The notes beneath the pieces were generated by a model. It saw only the letters and a program-made list of their open reading frames with translations. It had not been told where the DNA came from and did no database searches. A program made the translations under genes and the position numbers. This document shows, one piece after another, positions 16,994 through 26,419 of a stretch of DNA of 64,000 bases (position 1 is the stretch's first letter; the number at the start of each line of letters is the position of its first letter). Source of the stretch: SYOC01 sp964441775 (GTDB lineage Bacteria > Desulfobacterota > Binatia > Bin18); the NCBI GenBank assembly GCA_964441775.1, contig CAYTVL010000005.1:62001-126000 (forward strand). Direction: 5' to 3'.

Positions 16994-17458
16994 TTACGCC
17001 TGCGGCAAGCCCAGTGCGGCTGCGGCCTTTTGTTTCGCCAGGGCAGACACAGCAACGACATCGGCATATTCCAAAGCCCCAGGAGTACAGAACTGTACAC
17101 ATTGGGGATTCCCGTCACAGAAGTCGCAATTTTGCGCTACCTCTTTTTCTGGCGAGAAGTTCATCACGCCAAAAGGACAGGCGAGGAGACACATCTTGCA
17201 ACCAATACAGCGATCCTCGATCACCTTGACCTGACCGTCAGCTTGTCGTTGGATCGCCACGGTGGGGCACACCGCCGCGCAGGGTGCGTCGGCGCAGTGC
17301 ACACAGACCATCGGTTGATAGAACTGTTCCTCATAGAAGTCGGCTACGCGAATACGCGAGAGGACGGGAACGAAAGCGCCCTCATGAGAAAACGAGCACG
17401 CTAATTCACATTCACGACAGGCCGTACATTTCTCTTGATGAACGACAATCTGTTTCAT
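16994..17458 (-). CDS. aorA: Polyferredoxin subunit of the AOR complex
   Basis: 154 aa with sixteen Cys in four clusters: CTACRECELAC, CVHCADAPCAAVCP, CIGCKMCLLACP and CDFCDGNPQCVQFC, enough for four [4Fe-4S] centres, as in the DMSO-reductase/HycB type of electron-transfer subunit and AorA of Aromatoleum. It should pass electrons between the catalytic subunit and the flavoprotein. It begins 13 nt after the catalytic gene ends, preceded by GGGGAGGGCG. Confidence 0.85.
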   Translation of the reverse strand: MKQIVVHQEKCTACRECELACSFSHEGAFVPVLSRIRVADFYEEQFYQPMVCVHCADAPCAAVCPTVAIQRQADGQVKVIEDRCIGCKMCLLACPFGVMNFSPEKEVAQNCDFCDGNPQCVQFCTPGALEYADVVAVSALAKQKAAAALGLPQA

Positions 17459-17471
17459 ACGCCCTCCCCGC

Positions 17472-19277
17472 TTATGCTAAGCCTAGTTCACGCAACTTGT
17501 CGGCAGTCGGACGCCCCTGCGTATCCCAACCCCGCAGTTGGTAGTACTCGGTCAACATCGGCTCCAGGTCAACTACATGTCCCTTGCTCGGTCCTTCGGT
17601 TAACGGCTCGCTGGTGATGCGTGGAGGCAAGCTGTCATCCGCACGGGTGAGGCCCGCCGCATTATTAAACAAGCGCTCCAGGGTCCAAATCCGTTCGCCG
17701 ATTTTGAGCATGTCCTCGGGTCCGCCGACATTGTATCCAAGCGACTCACTAACCATCGCGGTCACATCTTCACCAGGATTCATGTCGAAGGTGGAGAACA
17801 GGCAGATCCCCGAGGCGTCGACGAAGGACGTGGTGTTTTGCAGAATCGTCAGCCAGTAGGGTTTCTCTTTTGGCGTGAAGGGGTCGAGCTTGATCGGATT
17901 GCCGAAGTGCTCAAGAGAAATCGTGTAGCCGCGCAGATGGCACGCACCGCGATTCGAGGTAGCGTAGGCTAGCCCCATACCGATCGATCCGCGCGGATCA
18001 TAGGCTGCGAACCCTTGTTTCTTCGAGCCCATGAACAGTTCTGGATGACCGTAGTGTTCCGCGAGACGGTAACCGCCTTCCGCCAGCCAGTGTCCAATCG
18101 GTCCTTTGCGGAATGCCTGCGCTTCGAGCAGCTTCACCATTGCTTCAGCATCGCCGAACTTCAACGGGAAACCGATGTCACTTTCTGGGATGTAGCCTTT
18201 CTCAGCCAACTCAATCGCCGTGCCGATAGCGATCCCCGCTTCAAGCGTGTCTAAGCCATATTCGTTGCACAGATAGTTGGCTTTGATGACGGCGGCGAGG
18301 TTATCGACCCCGCAGATCGTACCCACGCCGTAAATGGTTTCGTATTCCGGCCCTTCACCTCGGCCATCGAACTGTCCGTGCCCGGTGATCTTGGTCACGC
18401 GACCACAATGGATCATGCAGCTATGGCAGCCCCGATTGCGGGTCATGAAATCTTTCTTCACGACCGTGCCATCAACTGCCGCTGCCCCACTGAAAACGCC
18501 CATTTGAAAGTTGTTAGTCGGCAACATCCCCACCATGTTCATGTAGGACACGGTTCCCGCCGTTCCTAACATGGTGAGTCCACCAGTGGTCGGTCCCTTC
18601 ACCAGCTTGTCTCGCCCTTTGAGTACTGCTTCAGTAAAAGCAGTAGGGTTCGCGATCTTCAAGCCTTTGGTGCCGCGCACGGCAATCGCTTTGAGGTTCT
18701 TCGAGCCCATGACAGCGCCGACGCCGGAACGACCAGCCGCGCGCCCTTTATCGTTCATCACACAGGCGGTGCGGGCAAGGTTCTCACCACCTTGACCGAT
18801 CGAGGCGACACGCACTTCTGGATGTGTCTCTTCACGAATCATATTCTCGGTGTCGTCGACAATCTTGCCCCAGAGATGCTCGGCGCTGCGAATTTCCACT
18901 TTGTCATCATGAATGTAGAGATATGAAGGCTCTTTCGCCTTCCCCTCAAGGAGAAGATATTCATAGCCCGCGTAACGTAAGGCCGGGCCCCAGTAGCCGC
19001 CGGAGTTCGAGCAGGCAATCGCGCCAGTCAGCGGGGATTTGGTGATGACCATGTAGCGTCCGCCAGTCGGCGCATACGTCCCCGTCACTGGGCCAGTTGC
19101 AAAAATCAAAGGGTTCCGTGGGTCGAGCGCATCGACCTTGGGGTCCATGTTATCCATCAGCAGCTTACTGCCCACTCCACGACCACCGATAAAATTTTTG
19201 ATGAGTTGCTCCGGCACGGCCTCCTTGCGGATCTGGCCAGTACTCAAATTGACACGCAGCACAGTGGCGCTTTGCAT
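17472..19277 (-). CDS. aorB: Aldehyde:ferredoxin oxidoreductase catalytic subunit
   Basis: 601 aa, usual AOR length. N-terminal half binds the bis-pterin (GGRGVGSKLL, TGTYAPTGGRYMVITKSPLTG, GRSGVGAVMGSKNLKAIAV). Cys284, Cys287 and Cys291 (RGCHSCMIHC) plus the later Cys in DASGICLF match the four ligands of the single [4Fe-4S] cluster; DPRGSIGMGLAYATSNRGACH is the family hallmark. The enzyme oxidises aldehydes to acids or, with low-potential electrons, reduces acids. ATG 19277 lies 6 nt after GGAGGA. First gene of a four-gene operon (B-A-C-MoaD). Tungsten rather than molybdenum is expected from the family but cannot be read from sequence. Confidence 0.92.
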   Translation of the reverse strand: MQSATVLRVNLSTGQIRKEAVPEQLIKNFIGGRGVGSKLLMDNMDPKVDALDPRNPLIFATGPVTGTYAPTGGRYMVITKSPLTGAIACSNSGGYWGPALRYAGYEYLLLEGKAKEPSYLYIHDDKVEIRSAEHLWGKIVDDTENMIREETHPEVRVASIGQGGENLARTACVMNDKGRAAGRSGVGAVMGSKNLKAIAVRGTKGLKIANPTAFTEAVLKGRDKLVKGPTTGGLTMLGTAGTVSYMNMVGMLPTNNFQMGVFSGAAAVDGTVVKKDFMTRNRGCHSCMIHCGRVTKITGHGQFDGRGEGPEYETIYGVGTICGVDNLAAVIKANYLCNEYGLDTLEAGIAIGTAIELAEKGYIPESDIGFPLKFGDAEAMVKLLEAQAFRKGPIGHWLAEGGYRLAEHYGHPELFMGSKKQGFAAYDPRGSIGMGLAYATSNRGACHLRGYTISLEHFGNPIKLDPFTPKEKPYWLTILQNTTSFVDASGICLFSTFDMNPGEDVTAMVSESLGYNVGGPEDMLKIGERIWTLERLFNNAAGLTRADDSLPPRITSEPLTEGPSKGHVVDLEPMLTEYYQLRGWDTQGRPTADKLRELGLA

Positions 19278-19391
19278 AACGTCCTCCGAGATCAGCAACG
19301 TTGCGAAGTAAGAATTCGTCTGAATTCGTGCAAATTTTCTTTTCCGTCTTTATCACGCACGACAAAAGCGAACAAGGACTGAGAGGAACTC

Positions 19392-19533
19392 AGGTGCATA
19401 ACGAAATCCTGGATTGCTGGTCGCAGCCTGCGGCCTTGCCCGGAATGACGGACGAGGCAGAGCCGTCATTTCGGCGAAAACCGGAATCCTGGGGGAGCGA
19501 AGAATGGTTTGGCCAAGAAATTGTTCTGCACCC
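19392..19533. mobile_element. 142-bp MITE-like palindromic element, copy 3
   Basis: Same orientation as 662-803. Ends AGGTGCATAACGAAATCC and GCCAAGAAATTGTTCTGCACCC. Lies in the divergent promoter region between the AOR operon and the RND operon. Confidence 0.7.
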
Positions 19534-19630
19534 GGGGAAGTCTGCTTACTTGATCTCTTGCCGAGTCTCCCGTAAGAAGCAAGCGGTAACCTTTCCAGTT
19601 GGCGGCGCTACATGACGCCGCAAAGGCGTC

Positions 19631-20800
19631 TTGGTGACACGTATCGTTCTGGCACTTTTGGCTTTATCGCTCATCTTTGGCGGCCTCTATTTCACGAAGC
19701 GTTACCGGGATGCGCAAGCAGGGGCGCATTTTGCGGCGTCAGCGCCGCCGCCCGCGCGAGTGGCCGTGGCTTCTGCAACGACCGGAATGCTGGCGCGCAT
19801 CCTGGAGGCCATTGGTTCGCTGGAGGCGGTGCGGCAAGTTGTGGTTGCGCCAGAAGTCGGCGGTCGCGTCGTGACTATTCATTTTGAGCCTGGCTCTTCG
19901 GTCCACGCCGGCGATCGACTCATACAGCTCAATGACGCACCGGAGCGCGGAGAACTTGAGCGCCTGCGAGCAGCAGCTAAACTAGCTGAACGTGAACTGA
20001 CTCGGTTGCAATCAGTGACCGATAGCCGCGCGGTCTCTCGGCTCGACGTGGATACGGCGGAAAGTCGCCTCGAACAAGCGCGTGGGGACATGACTCGCAT
20101 CGAGGCGCTGATCGCCCAGAAATTGGTGCTGGCGCCATTCACCGGCGTGCTGGGCCTCCGCAAAGTTCATCTCGGCCAATATCTCCAACCGGGGCAGTCG
20201 ATCGTCTCCCTGACGGATCTCGATGTGCTGTACCTCAACTTCACCCTACCGGAACAGACGTTTCACCAGCTCTTAATCGGGCAGTACGTGGAGCTGCACA
20301 TTGACGCGTTTCCTGACCGTGTGTTCCAAGGAAAGATCACCACGATAGAACCTCAGGTTCTTGTCGAAACGCGCACGATCACGGTTCAGGCCACGCTCGC
20401 GAACACTGAGCATCTCTTACGCCCTGGCATGTTCGCGACTGTTCACGTGCTTCTCCCGCCTGAACAGAACATCGTGACCGTGCCGGAGACAGCGGTGGAC
20501 AAGACCATGTATGGCGACTCGCTTTTTGTTGTGCGTCAGCGCAGCGCGAACGCCACAACTCAGCAGCCCCAGTATGCGGCGGAACGTCTGTTCGTGAAGA
20601 CTGGCCGCCGAGCCAATGGGCGCATCGCGGTCCTTGACGGCGTGACGCCGGGGGATCTGGTGGTCACTTCCGGTCAAGTGAATCTAACAAGTGGGGCCCC
20701 CGTGACCATTGCCCAGGCCGATACGCTCGCGGACAATAACGCGAGTTCGCAGGCTGAGCCCAACCCTACGCGCGAGGAAAAAAGTCATGAGCTTCACTGA
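19631..20800 (+). CDS. RND efflux periplasmic adaptor (membrane fusion protein)
   Basis: 389 aa. An N-terminal membrane anchor (IVLALLALSLIFGGLYF) is followed by the lipoyl half-motif VVVAPEVGGRVVTIHFEPGS, a helical hairpin (about 100-160), the second lipoyl half GLRKVHLGQYLQPGQSIVSLTD, and beta-barrel and membrane-proximal regions ending VTPGDLVVTSGQVNLTSGAPV. This is the MdtA/AcrA arrangement. The start is uncertain: TTG 19631 (AAAGG upstream) or GTG 19634. It overlaps the transporter gene by 14 nt. No outer-membrane channel gene is present nearby, so a TolC-like partner must be encoded elsewhere. Confidence 0.88.
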   Translation: MVTRIVLALLALSLIFGGLYFTKRYRDAQAGAHFAASAPPPARVAVASATTGMLARILEAIGSLEAVRQVVVAPEVGGRVVTIHFEPGSSVHAGDRLIQLNDAPERGELERLRAAAKLAERELTRLQSVTDSRAVSRLDVDTAESRLEQARGDMTRIEALIAQKLVLAPFTGVLGLRKVHLGQYLQPGQSIVSLTDLDVLYLNFTLPEQTFHQLLIGQYVELHIDAFPDRVFQGKITTIEPQVLVETRTITVQATLANTEHLLRPGMFATVHVLLPPEQNIVTVPETAVDKTMYGDSLFVVRQRSANATTQQPQYAAERLFVKTGRRANGRIAVLDGVTPGDLVVTSGQVNLTSGAPVTIAQADTLADNNASSQAEPNPTREEKSHELH

Positions 20801-23800
20801 CCTCTTCATCCGTCGACCAGTGCTGTCGCTCGTCGTGAGCCTGTTGATCTTCCTCATCGGCTTGCGCTCACTCTTGAGCTTGCCGATCCGGCAGTACCCG
20901 CAGCTCGAAACCGCCACCATCACCGTGACCACGCTTTACCCAGGCGCTTCCTCAGACCTGGTGCAAGGCTTCATTACCACCCCTATCGCTCAATCCATCG
21001 CAACCGCGAATGGCGTGGAATATCTCACCTCTGCTTCGACGCAAGGGCACAGCCGAATCTCGGCGCGGCTGCGACTGAACGCCAACTCGGACCGGGCCAT
21101 GACGGAAATCATCGCTAAGGTCAACGAAGTCAAGTATCGCGTTCCGAAAGAAGCCTATGATCCCGTCATTACTAAAGCTACGGGAGAGACCACGGCGGTG
21201 ATGTACATCGGCTTCGCCAGCGACCGGCTTTCTATTCCCGCCATTACGGACTACCTCGTCCGGGTCGCGCAGCCTTTGATCGCGACCATTCCCGGCGTGG
21301 CTTCGGCGGATGTGTCGGGCGGCCAGCAGTTGGCGATGCGGATTTGGATGGACCCGGCTCGGCTAGCGGCCTACGGCATCACCGCGAGTGACATTGCCGA
21401 CGCCCTGCGTCGCAATAACGTCCAAGCCGCGCCCGGACAAACAAAGGGCGCGTATACGATCGCCAACATCACGGCAGATACCGATTTAACTGATGTTGAC
21501 GCGTTTCGGAGAATGGTGGTGAAAGCCGAGAGCGGCGGACTGGTCCGTCTTGAGGATGTCGCGATTGTGGAGCTGGGCGGGCAGAACTACGAACAGAGCG
21601 CTCTGATGGACGGCAAACCTACGGTCTTTATCGCGGTCAATGCGACCCCGACAGGAAACCCGTTAACAATCGTCCGCGACGTGAAAGCCTTGCTTCCGCG
21701 TATCGAACGCAGCCTACCCCCGGGGCTCACCTTGGCGGTCGATTTCGATGTGGCCAAGTTTATCTCCGCCTCGATAGACGAAGTCATCAAAACGTTGCTT
21801 GAGGCCATTGGCATTGTCGTGCTCATCATCTTTATCTTCCTTGGTTCTCTACGGGCGGTCCTCATTCCGATTGTCACCATTCCGCTCTCTCTGATCGGCG
21901 CGGGCACCCTCATGCTGGCGTTCGGGTTCAGCTTGAACTTACTGACCCTGTTGGCGATGGTCCTCGCCATTGGCTTAGTGGTAGATGACGCCATTGTGGT
22001 CGTCGAAAACGTGCATCGTCACATAGAACAAGGCAAGTCTCCGGTGACGGCGGCGCTGATCGGGGCGCGGGAAATCGCCGGACCCATCATTGCCATGACG
22101 ATCACGCTCGCCGCCGTCTACGCGCCTATTGGGTTCATGGGCGGGCTTACAGGCTCACTGTTTCGCGAGTTTGCCTTTACCCTGGCGGGCGCTGTGCTTG
22201 TGTCCGGGGTGGTGGCGCTGTCCCTCTCACCGATGATGGCGTCCTTCTTGTTGACGGACTCGATGACGGAAGGCCGATTCGCCCGCAAGGTCGAGCACTC
22301 CTTCGCTCGACTTACTGCTGTCTATTCTGCTCTTCTTCATCGTAGTCTGAACAATCGCGCAGCGGTGCTCGTGTTCGGCCTGGGTATTATTGGCGGCATC
22401 GTTCTTTTGTTTTCCGGGGCCAAGCATGAACTCGCTCCCTCTGAAGATCAAGGATATGTGCTGGCTGCTATGAAGGGACCGCAGTACGCCAATCTCGATT
22501 ACACCGAGGTGTTTGCACGCCGACTGGATAAACTCTTCCACTCATTGCCGGAAGCGGACTCCACGTTCATTCTCAATGGGAGCGACGGACCGAATAACGG
22601 GTTCGGCGGCGTGAACCTGACCGAGTGGGGCAAGCGCTCGCGGCGCGCTCAAGAGTTATTGTACGTGGTGCAAGGTGGAGCTGGACAAATCGAGGGGCAA
22701 AGTATTTTCACGTTCCTCTCCCCGGCGCTGCCCGGCTCCACTGGCGGGTTGCCGGTACAAATGGTGATCCGCAGCACCGAGAGTTTTGAATCGGTATACA
22801 CGGCCATGGACCGGCTCAAAGAAGCCGCGCGAGCAAGCGGGCTCTTTCTAGTGGTGGACAGCGATCTTGCATTTGACAAACCACTTGTGCGTCTTCACGT
22901 CAATCGAGCAAAAGCAAACGAGTTGGGCGTGACGATGGACGCCATTGCTGACACGCTGGCGGTGATGGTCGGGGAAAATTATGTCAACCGTTTCAACCTC
23001 CGTGGCCGTTCCTACGATGTAATTCCTCAAGTCCCACGGACGGAGCGTCTTTCCCCTGAGCGTCTCGGCGCTTACTACATCAAGACAGCAAGCGGTCAGC
23101 TCATTCCGCTTTCGACGGTGGTCGATATCTCCACAGGTGTGGAACCAAATAAGCGGACACAGTTCAATCAGCTCAATTCCGCTATCTTCCAGGCCATTCC
23201 CACGCCTGGCGTCATCCTCGGGGACGCCGTCGCTTTTCTTGAGGCGCAAGCTCGCGAGCTGCCGCCCACGTTTTCGTATGATTGGCTTGGGGACACGCGG
23301 CAGTACATCCAGGAAGGCAATCAGCTCACGATTACGTTTGTGTTTGCACTGATTGTGATTTTTCTTGTCTTGGCGGCGCAATTCGAGAGTTTACGCGATC
23401 CTCCGGTGATCCTCGTGAGCGTCCCGCTCTCGATTTGTGGGGCGTTGATGCCGCTCTATCTGGGCTTCGCAACGCTGAACATCTATACCCAGATCGGCCT
23501 CGTGACGTTGATCGGTTTGATCTCGAAGCACGGGATTTTGATGGTCGAGTTCGCCAATGAACTGCAACGGACGGAAAATCTCGATCGTCGCAACGCGATT
23601 GAGCAAGCGGCAGCCGTGCGCTTGAGGCCGATTCTCATGACCACCGCCGCTATGGTCATGGGGCTCATTCCTCTCATGTTTGCCAACGGGGCCGGTGCGG
23701 CGAGTCGCTACGCCATCGGCATTGTGGTGATTCTGGGGATGTTAGTGGGCACTTTGTTTACGCTCTTCGTGCTGCCGACTGTGTACAGCTTTCTTGCGAA

Positions 23801-23876
23801 AGATCATCACGCCTCACTCCGCTCTGAACGTGCACGGCAACTGACGGTCACAACGGAAAATGAATCAGCCGCATAG
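20787..23876 (+). CDS. RND family inner-membrane efflux transporter
   Basis: 1029 aa, the full length for a proton-driven HAE1-type RND pump. Begins MSFTDLFIRRPVLSLVVSLLIFLIG, with TM1 and the periplasmic porter repeat SLPIRQYPQLETATITVTTLYPGAS. The proton-relay Asp pair is in TM4 (AIGLVVDDAIVVVENVHRH, about residue 400), followed by TM5-6 and a second porter/TM repeat ending LFTLFVLPTVYSFLAK. MdtB/MdtC-like by sequence appearance; the substrate cannot be predicted. Start chosen after GAGGAAAAAAG inside the adaptor gene. The sulfotransferase gene follows after 17 nt and may share the transcript. Confidence 0.92.
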   Translation: MSFTDLFIRRPVLSLVVSLLIFLIGLRSLLSLPIRQYPQLETATITVTTLYPGASSDLVQGFITTPIAQSIATANGVEYLTSASTQGHSRISARLRLNANSDRAMTEIIAKVNEVKYRVPKEAYDPVITKATGETTAVMYIGFASDRLSIPAITDYLVRVAQPLIATIPGVASADVSGGQQLAMRIWMDPARLAAYGITASDIADALRRNNVQAAPGQTKGAYTIANITADTDLTDVDAFRRMVVKAESGGLVRLEDVAIVELGGQNYEQSALMDGKPTVFIAVNATPTGNPLTIVRDVKALLPRIERSLPPGLTLAVDFDVAKFISASIDEVIKTLLEAIGIVVLIIFIFLGSLRAVLIPIVTIPLSLIGAGTLMLAFGFSLNLLTLLAMVLAIGLVVDDAIVVVENVHRHIEQGKSPVTAALIGAREIAGPIIAMTITLAAVYAPIGFMGGLTGSLFREFAFTLAGAVLVSGVVALSLSPMMASFLLTDSMTEGRFARKVEHSFARLTAVYSALLHRSLNNRAAVLVFGLGIIGGIVLLFSGAKHELAPSEDQGYVLAAMKGPQYANLDYTEVFARRLDKLFHSLPEADSTFILNGSDGPNNGFGGVNLTEWGKRSRRAQELLYVVQGGAGQIEGQSIFTFLSPALPGSTGGLPVQMVIRSTESFESVYTAMDRLKEAARASGLFLVVDSDLAFDKPLVRLHVNRAKANELGVTMDAIADTLAVMVGENYVNRFNLRGRSYDVIPQVPRTERLSPERLGAYYIKTASGQLIPLSTVVDISTGVEPNKRTQFNQLNSAIFQAIPTPGVILGDAVAFLEAQARELPPTFSYDWLGDTRQYIQEGNQLTITFVFALIVIFLVLAAQFESLRDPPVILVSVPLSICGALMPLYLGFATLNIYTQIGLVTLIGLISKHGILMVEFANELQRTENLDRRNAIEQAAAVRLRPILMTTAAMVMGLIPLMFANGAGAASRYAIGIVVILGMLVGTLFTLFVLPTVYSFLAKDHHASLRSERARQLTVTTENESAA

Positions 23877-23893
23877 CAACAGGAGAGTTTTGC

Positions 23894-24799
23894 ATGTCGA
23901 CAAGCCTGCGCCGCCCAACGACGATCGCTGAACTGCGCGAACGTCAGCAACACATGCTGACCGAGGAAGGGCTGCGGCGCGCTCTTGCCTTTCAGCCGCA
24001 ACCGACGGATGTCATCATCACCCCGTACGCCAAGTCGGGGACCACTTGGGTGCAGCAAATCGTGCACGGTCTCCGCACGCGCGGCGATACGCAATTTGAC
24101 GAAATCACCTCCGTGATCCCGTGGATCGAAATGGCGCATGATCTGGGCATGGACCTGGATCAGCCCCAAGTCGGATACCCCCGTGCATTCAAGAGCCACT
24201 TCAGGTGGGAGCTTGTACCGAAAGGGGCGCGCTATATCTATGTGATCCGCGATCCCAAAGATGTCGTGGTGTCCATGTATCATTTTATGGAAGGCTGGTG
24301 GTTCGAGTCCGGCTCCATCCCGCTTGCCGTCTTTACCCGTGAACAGTTCTTGCAGAATAATCGTAGAGTTTCTTATTGGGCGCACATCCGCTCGTGGTGG
24401 CCGCATCGTCACGACCCCGAGGTGTTGTTCTTGTGCTATGAGGACATGAAGCAGGATTTACCGGGCACAGTCCGACGCATTGCGGCGTTCATAGGTTGTA
24501 CATTGGAGGATAAATTATTGGACATCGTGGTGCGGCAATCCTCGCTGGAGTTTATGCGCACCCACAAGCGGCAGTTTGACGATCACTTGATCCGAGCATC
24601 GCGCGACGCCCTCTGCGGACTACCGCCTGGAGGCGATACTTCCAAAGTCAGGACGGGAAACGTGGGCGATCACGCGCAGGAATTATCCCCCGAGCTGAGC
24701 GCGGAATTGGACAAGCGTTGGCAGGAAGAAATTGAAGCAACCTTGGGGTTCTCGTCCTATGCAGCGCTGCGCACCGCGTTGGCGTCGCACGTCAAGTAG
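23894..24799 (+). CDS. PAPS-dependent sulfotransferase
   Basis: 301 aa. The 5'-phosphosulfate loop is TPYAKSGTTWVQQIVHG, the 3'-phosphate site is YVIRDPKDVVVSMYHF, and the C-terminal VRTGNVGDHAQ corresponds to the RKGxxGDW motif of cytosolic sulfotransferases. The His of FKSHF is at the catalytic-base position. Such enzymes sulfate small hydroxyl or amine compounds; the acceptor here is unknown. It lies 17 nt behind the RND pump, which makes export of a sulfated product conceivable (inference). Its stop is 4 nt from the stop of the convergent molybdoenzyme. Confidence 0.88.
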   Translation: MSTSLRRPTTIAELRERQQHMLTEEGLRRALAFQPQPTDVIITPYAKSGTTWVQQIVHGLRTRGDTQFDEITSVIPWIEMAHDLGMDLDQPQVGYPRAFKSHFRWELVPKGARYIYVIRDPKDVVVSMYHFMEGWWFESGSIPLAVFTREQFLQNNRRVSYWAHIRSWWPHRHDPEVLFLCYEDMKQDLPGTVRRIAAFIGCTLEDKLLDIVVRQSSLEFMRTHKRQFDDHLIRASRDALCGLPPGGDTSKVRTGNVGDHAQELSPELSAELDKRWQEEIEATLGFSSYAALRTALASHVK

Positions 24800-24803
24800 T
24801 CCC

Positions 24804-25859
24804 TCAACGCAAAGCCTTCCGCACAAACTCTTGCTGAATCGGAGTGAGCTTGGTAAGGGCCTCTTCGCCGATGCGAGTGGTCTGGTCCAGCAACGCCGGG
24901 CCCCACGATTCCGAGTCGTCTTCTGGACAGAAAGTGACACCGAAGAGTGAGGCTGAGGTAAAATCCGCTCCACGCAGATCAGCCCCGCGAAAATTCGCAC
25001 CTTCAACATCAGCATTGTTTCCGCGCCAGCTCCGAAAAGACGCCGCCCGCAGGTTGGCTCCTTCGAAATGCGCGTTGGACAGATTGGCGCCGTCGAAGCA
25101 GGCCCCAGCCAAGTGCGCCCCGACAAAATGTGCGTCGCGCAGCAATGCTCCACGCGCTTGTAAACCGCTGAGTTTCAGCCCTTCCGCCCACAGCCCCAGG
25201 ATATTACGGCCCGAAACGTCGCGCTGCTGTAAAAGGGCGCGGCTTTCAGCGTGGCTCAACGCAGGCACGATATACCGTTGCTCTCGCCAGGGGTCAGCTT
25301 CGTTATGATACCCAGCCTCGCCTTCCCAATAACCGAGCTGATCGTGTTCCAGCACGCGAATCTCTTCCAGCCACTTGATGCTTTTGTATAAATAACGTCC
25401 CGGCACAATCACCCGAACCGGGCCGCCATGTTCGGGAGGCAATGGTTGCTCTTGGTAGTGGAGCGCTACTAGCGGGTCCAGCTCAACAGCCACCCCGATG
25501 GGAAGTGAGGTACTGTGGCCCCGAGCGCTGCGTGCAACGAAGGACAGATAGCGCGCTGTTGGCAAAGGTTGACAGGTTTCAAGTAAGACGCGAAGCGGCG
25601 CCCCGACAAAGGGCATGGCGACCTGGGACCAGCGTGTCACACAGTGAAGATCAAGTTGACGAGAAACCTGCGGCAAAGCGTGCAGCTCCGCAAGCGTCCA
25701 GGTGCACGAACGGGCGACCAACCCAGAGACCCGCACCTGCCACGGTTCCCGCTGTCGTTGCGGGTCAGCCGTCGCTTCGCCGACCATTGGCCATTTCCCT
25801 GGAGCAGCTAATTGTTGATGCGGAGGAAGAGTGGCGGATTTCGTCATCGGGGCACACAC
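24804..25859 (-). CDS. Molybdopterin oxidoreductase (sulfite-oxidase fold) fused to pentapeptide repeats
   Basis: 351 aa in two parts. Residues about 35-190 are an oxidoreductase molybdopterin-binding domain: WTLAELHALPQVSRQLDLHC with the presumed Mo-ligand Cys73, then HGGPVRVIVPGRYLYKSIKWLEEIRV. Residues about 215-320 are tandem pentapeptides (AHLAGACFDGANLSNAHFEG; NFRGADLRGADFTSASLFG), predicted to form a right-handed beta-helix. No twin-Arg signal or heme domain is visible, so it is probably cytoplasmic. The GTG at 25859 has GGGAG eight bases upstream; the ATG four codons later does not. Role of the helix domain (scaffold or partner binding) is unknown. Confidence 0.82.
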   Translation of the reverse strand: MCAPMTKSATLPPHQQLAAPGKWPMVGEATADPQRQREPWQVRVSGLVARSCTWTLAELHALPQVSRQLDLHCVTRWSQVAMPFVGAPLRVLLETCQPLPTARYLSFVARSARGHSTSLPIGVAVELDPLVALHYQEQPLPPEHGGPVRVIVPGRYLYKSIKWLEEIRVLEHDQLGYWEGEAGYHNEADPWREQRYIVPALSHAESRALLQQRDVSGRNILGLWAEGLKLSGLQARGALLRDAHFVGAHLAGACFDGANLSNAHFEGANLRAASFRSWRGNNADVEGANFRGADLRGADFTSASLFGVTFCPEDDSESWGPALLDQTTRIGEEALTKLTPIQQEFVRKALR

Positions 25860-26419
25860 GTTCGCATCTCCCTCAAGGGAGCAGTCGCGACAGAGTCAAA
25901 GCCAATGGATATCGACGGCATTCTGCGTTGGTCCATGATATCTCAAGTCCACTAACTGCTCAGCTCACTCTCCAGTCTTTGCTTTCGCTCGCTCGCGAGT
26001 TGATGAGGTATTTGTCATGTTGGTAGCTTACATCCGCATCACTTTTCTGTCTTGCCCCTCCCTGACTCCTTAGTAGTCTGCAAACTGCAAACAGAAGTCG
26101 TCAATGTCACCGAACAGCGCGGCTAGGATCTCCATACGAGAACCTCCTCGGGCGGATGGTGTCGGTTGCACTCATTCCCCTCCTGAAGAGGTCTCTCGTT
26201 TCCTCCTCCTTCCGTCGAACTCAGGTCTATAGATATTTGGTGCACGGTAGGGTAGAGTCTGGGGGGTCCTCGCCGTAGAGATCCTGGGAACCAGCGGTTC
26301 GAAGGATATAAGAGAGACGCCTATCGAAGCGAGGCAGCTCCTTACCAACCAGGGTCCTCCCGTACGAACTATTAAGGTAATTTGCATTATAGAGGTATTC
26401 GCATAGAGGAGAGCAGACG
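25860..26419. other. Intergenic region between molybdoenzyme and monooxygenase genes
   Basis: About 560 bases. The plus-strand frame crossing 25442-26026 is a shadow of the molybdoenzyme. The stretch just before 26420 is AT-richer (AATTTGCATTATAGAGG) and probably holds the monooxygenase promoter. No RNA gene, repeat or protein fragment was recognised. Confidence 0.4.

Noticed and set aside
25442..26026. Plus-strand frame of 194 codons over the start of the molybdoenzyme
   Set aside because: Overlaps a recognised domain on the other strand; Pro/Arg/Gln-rich translation typical of a shadow frame.
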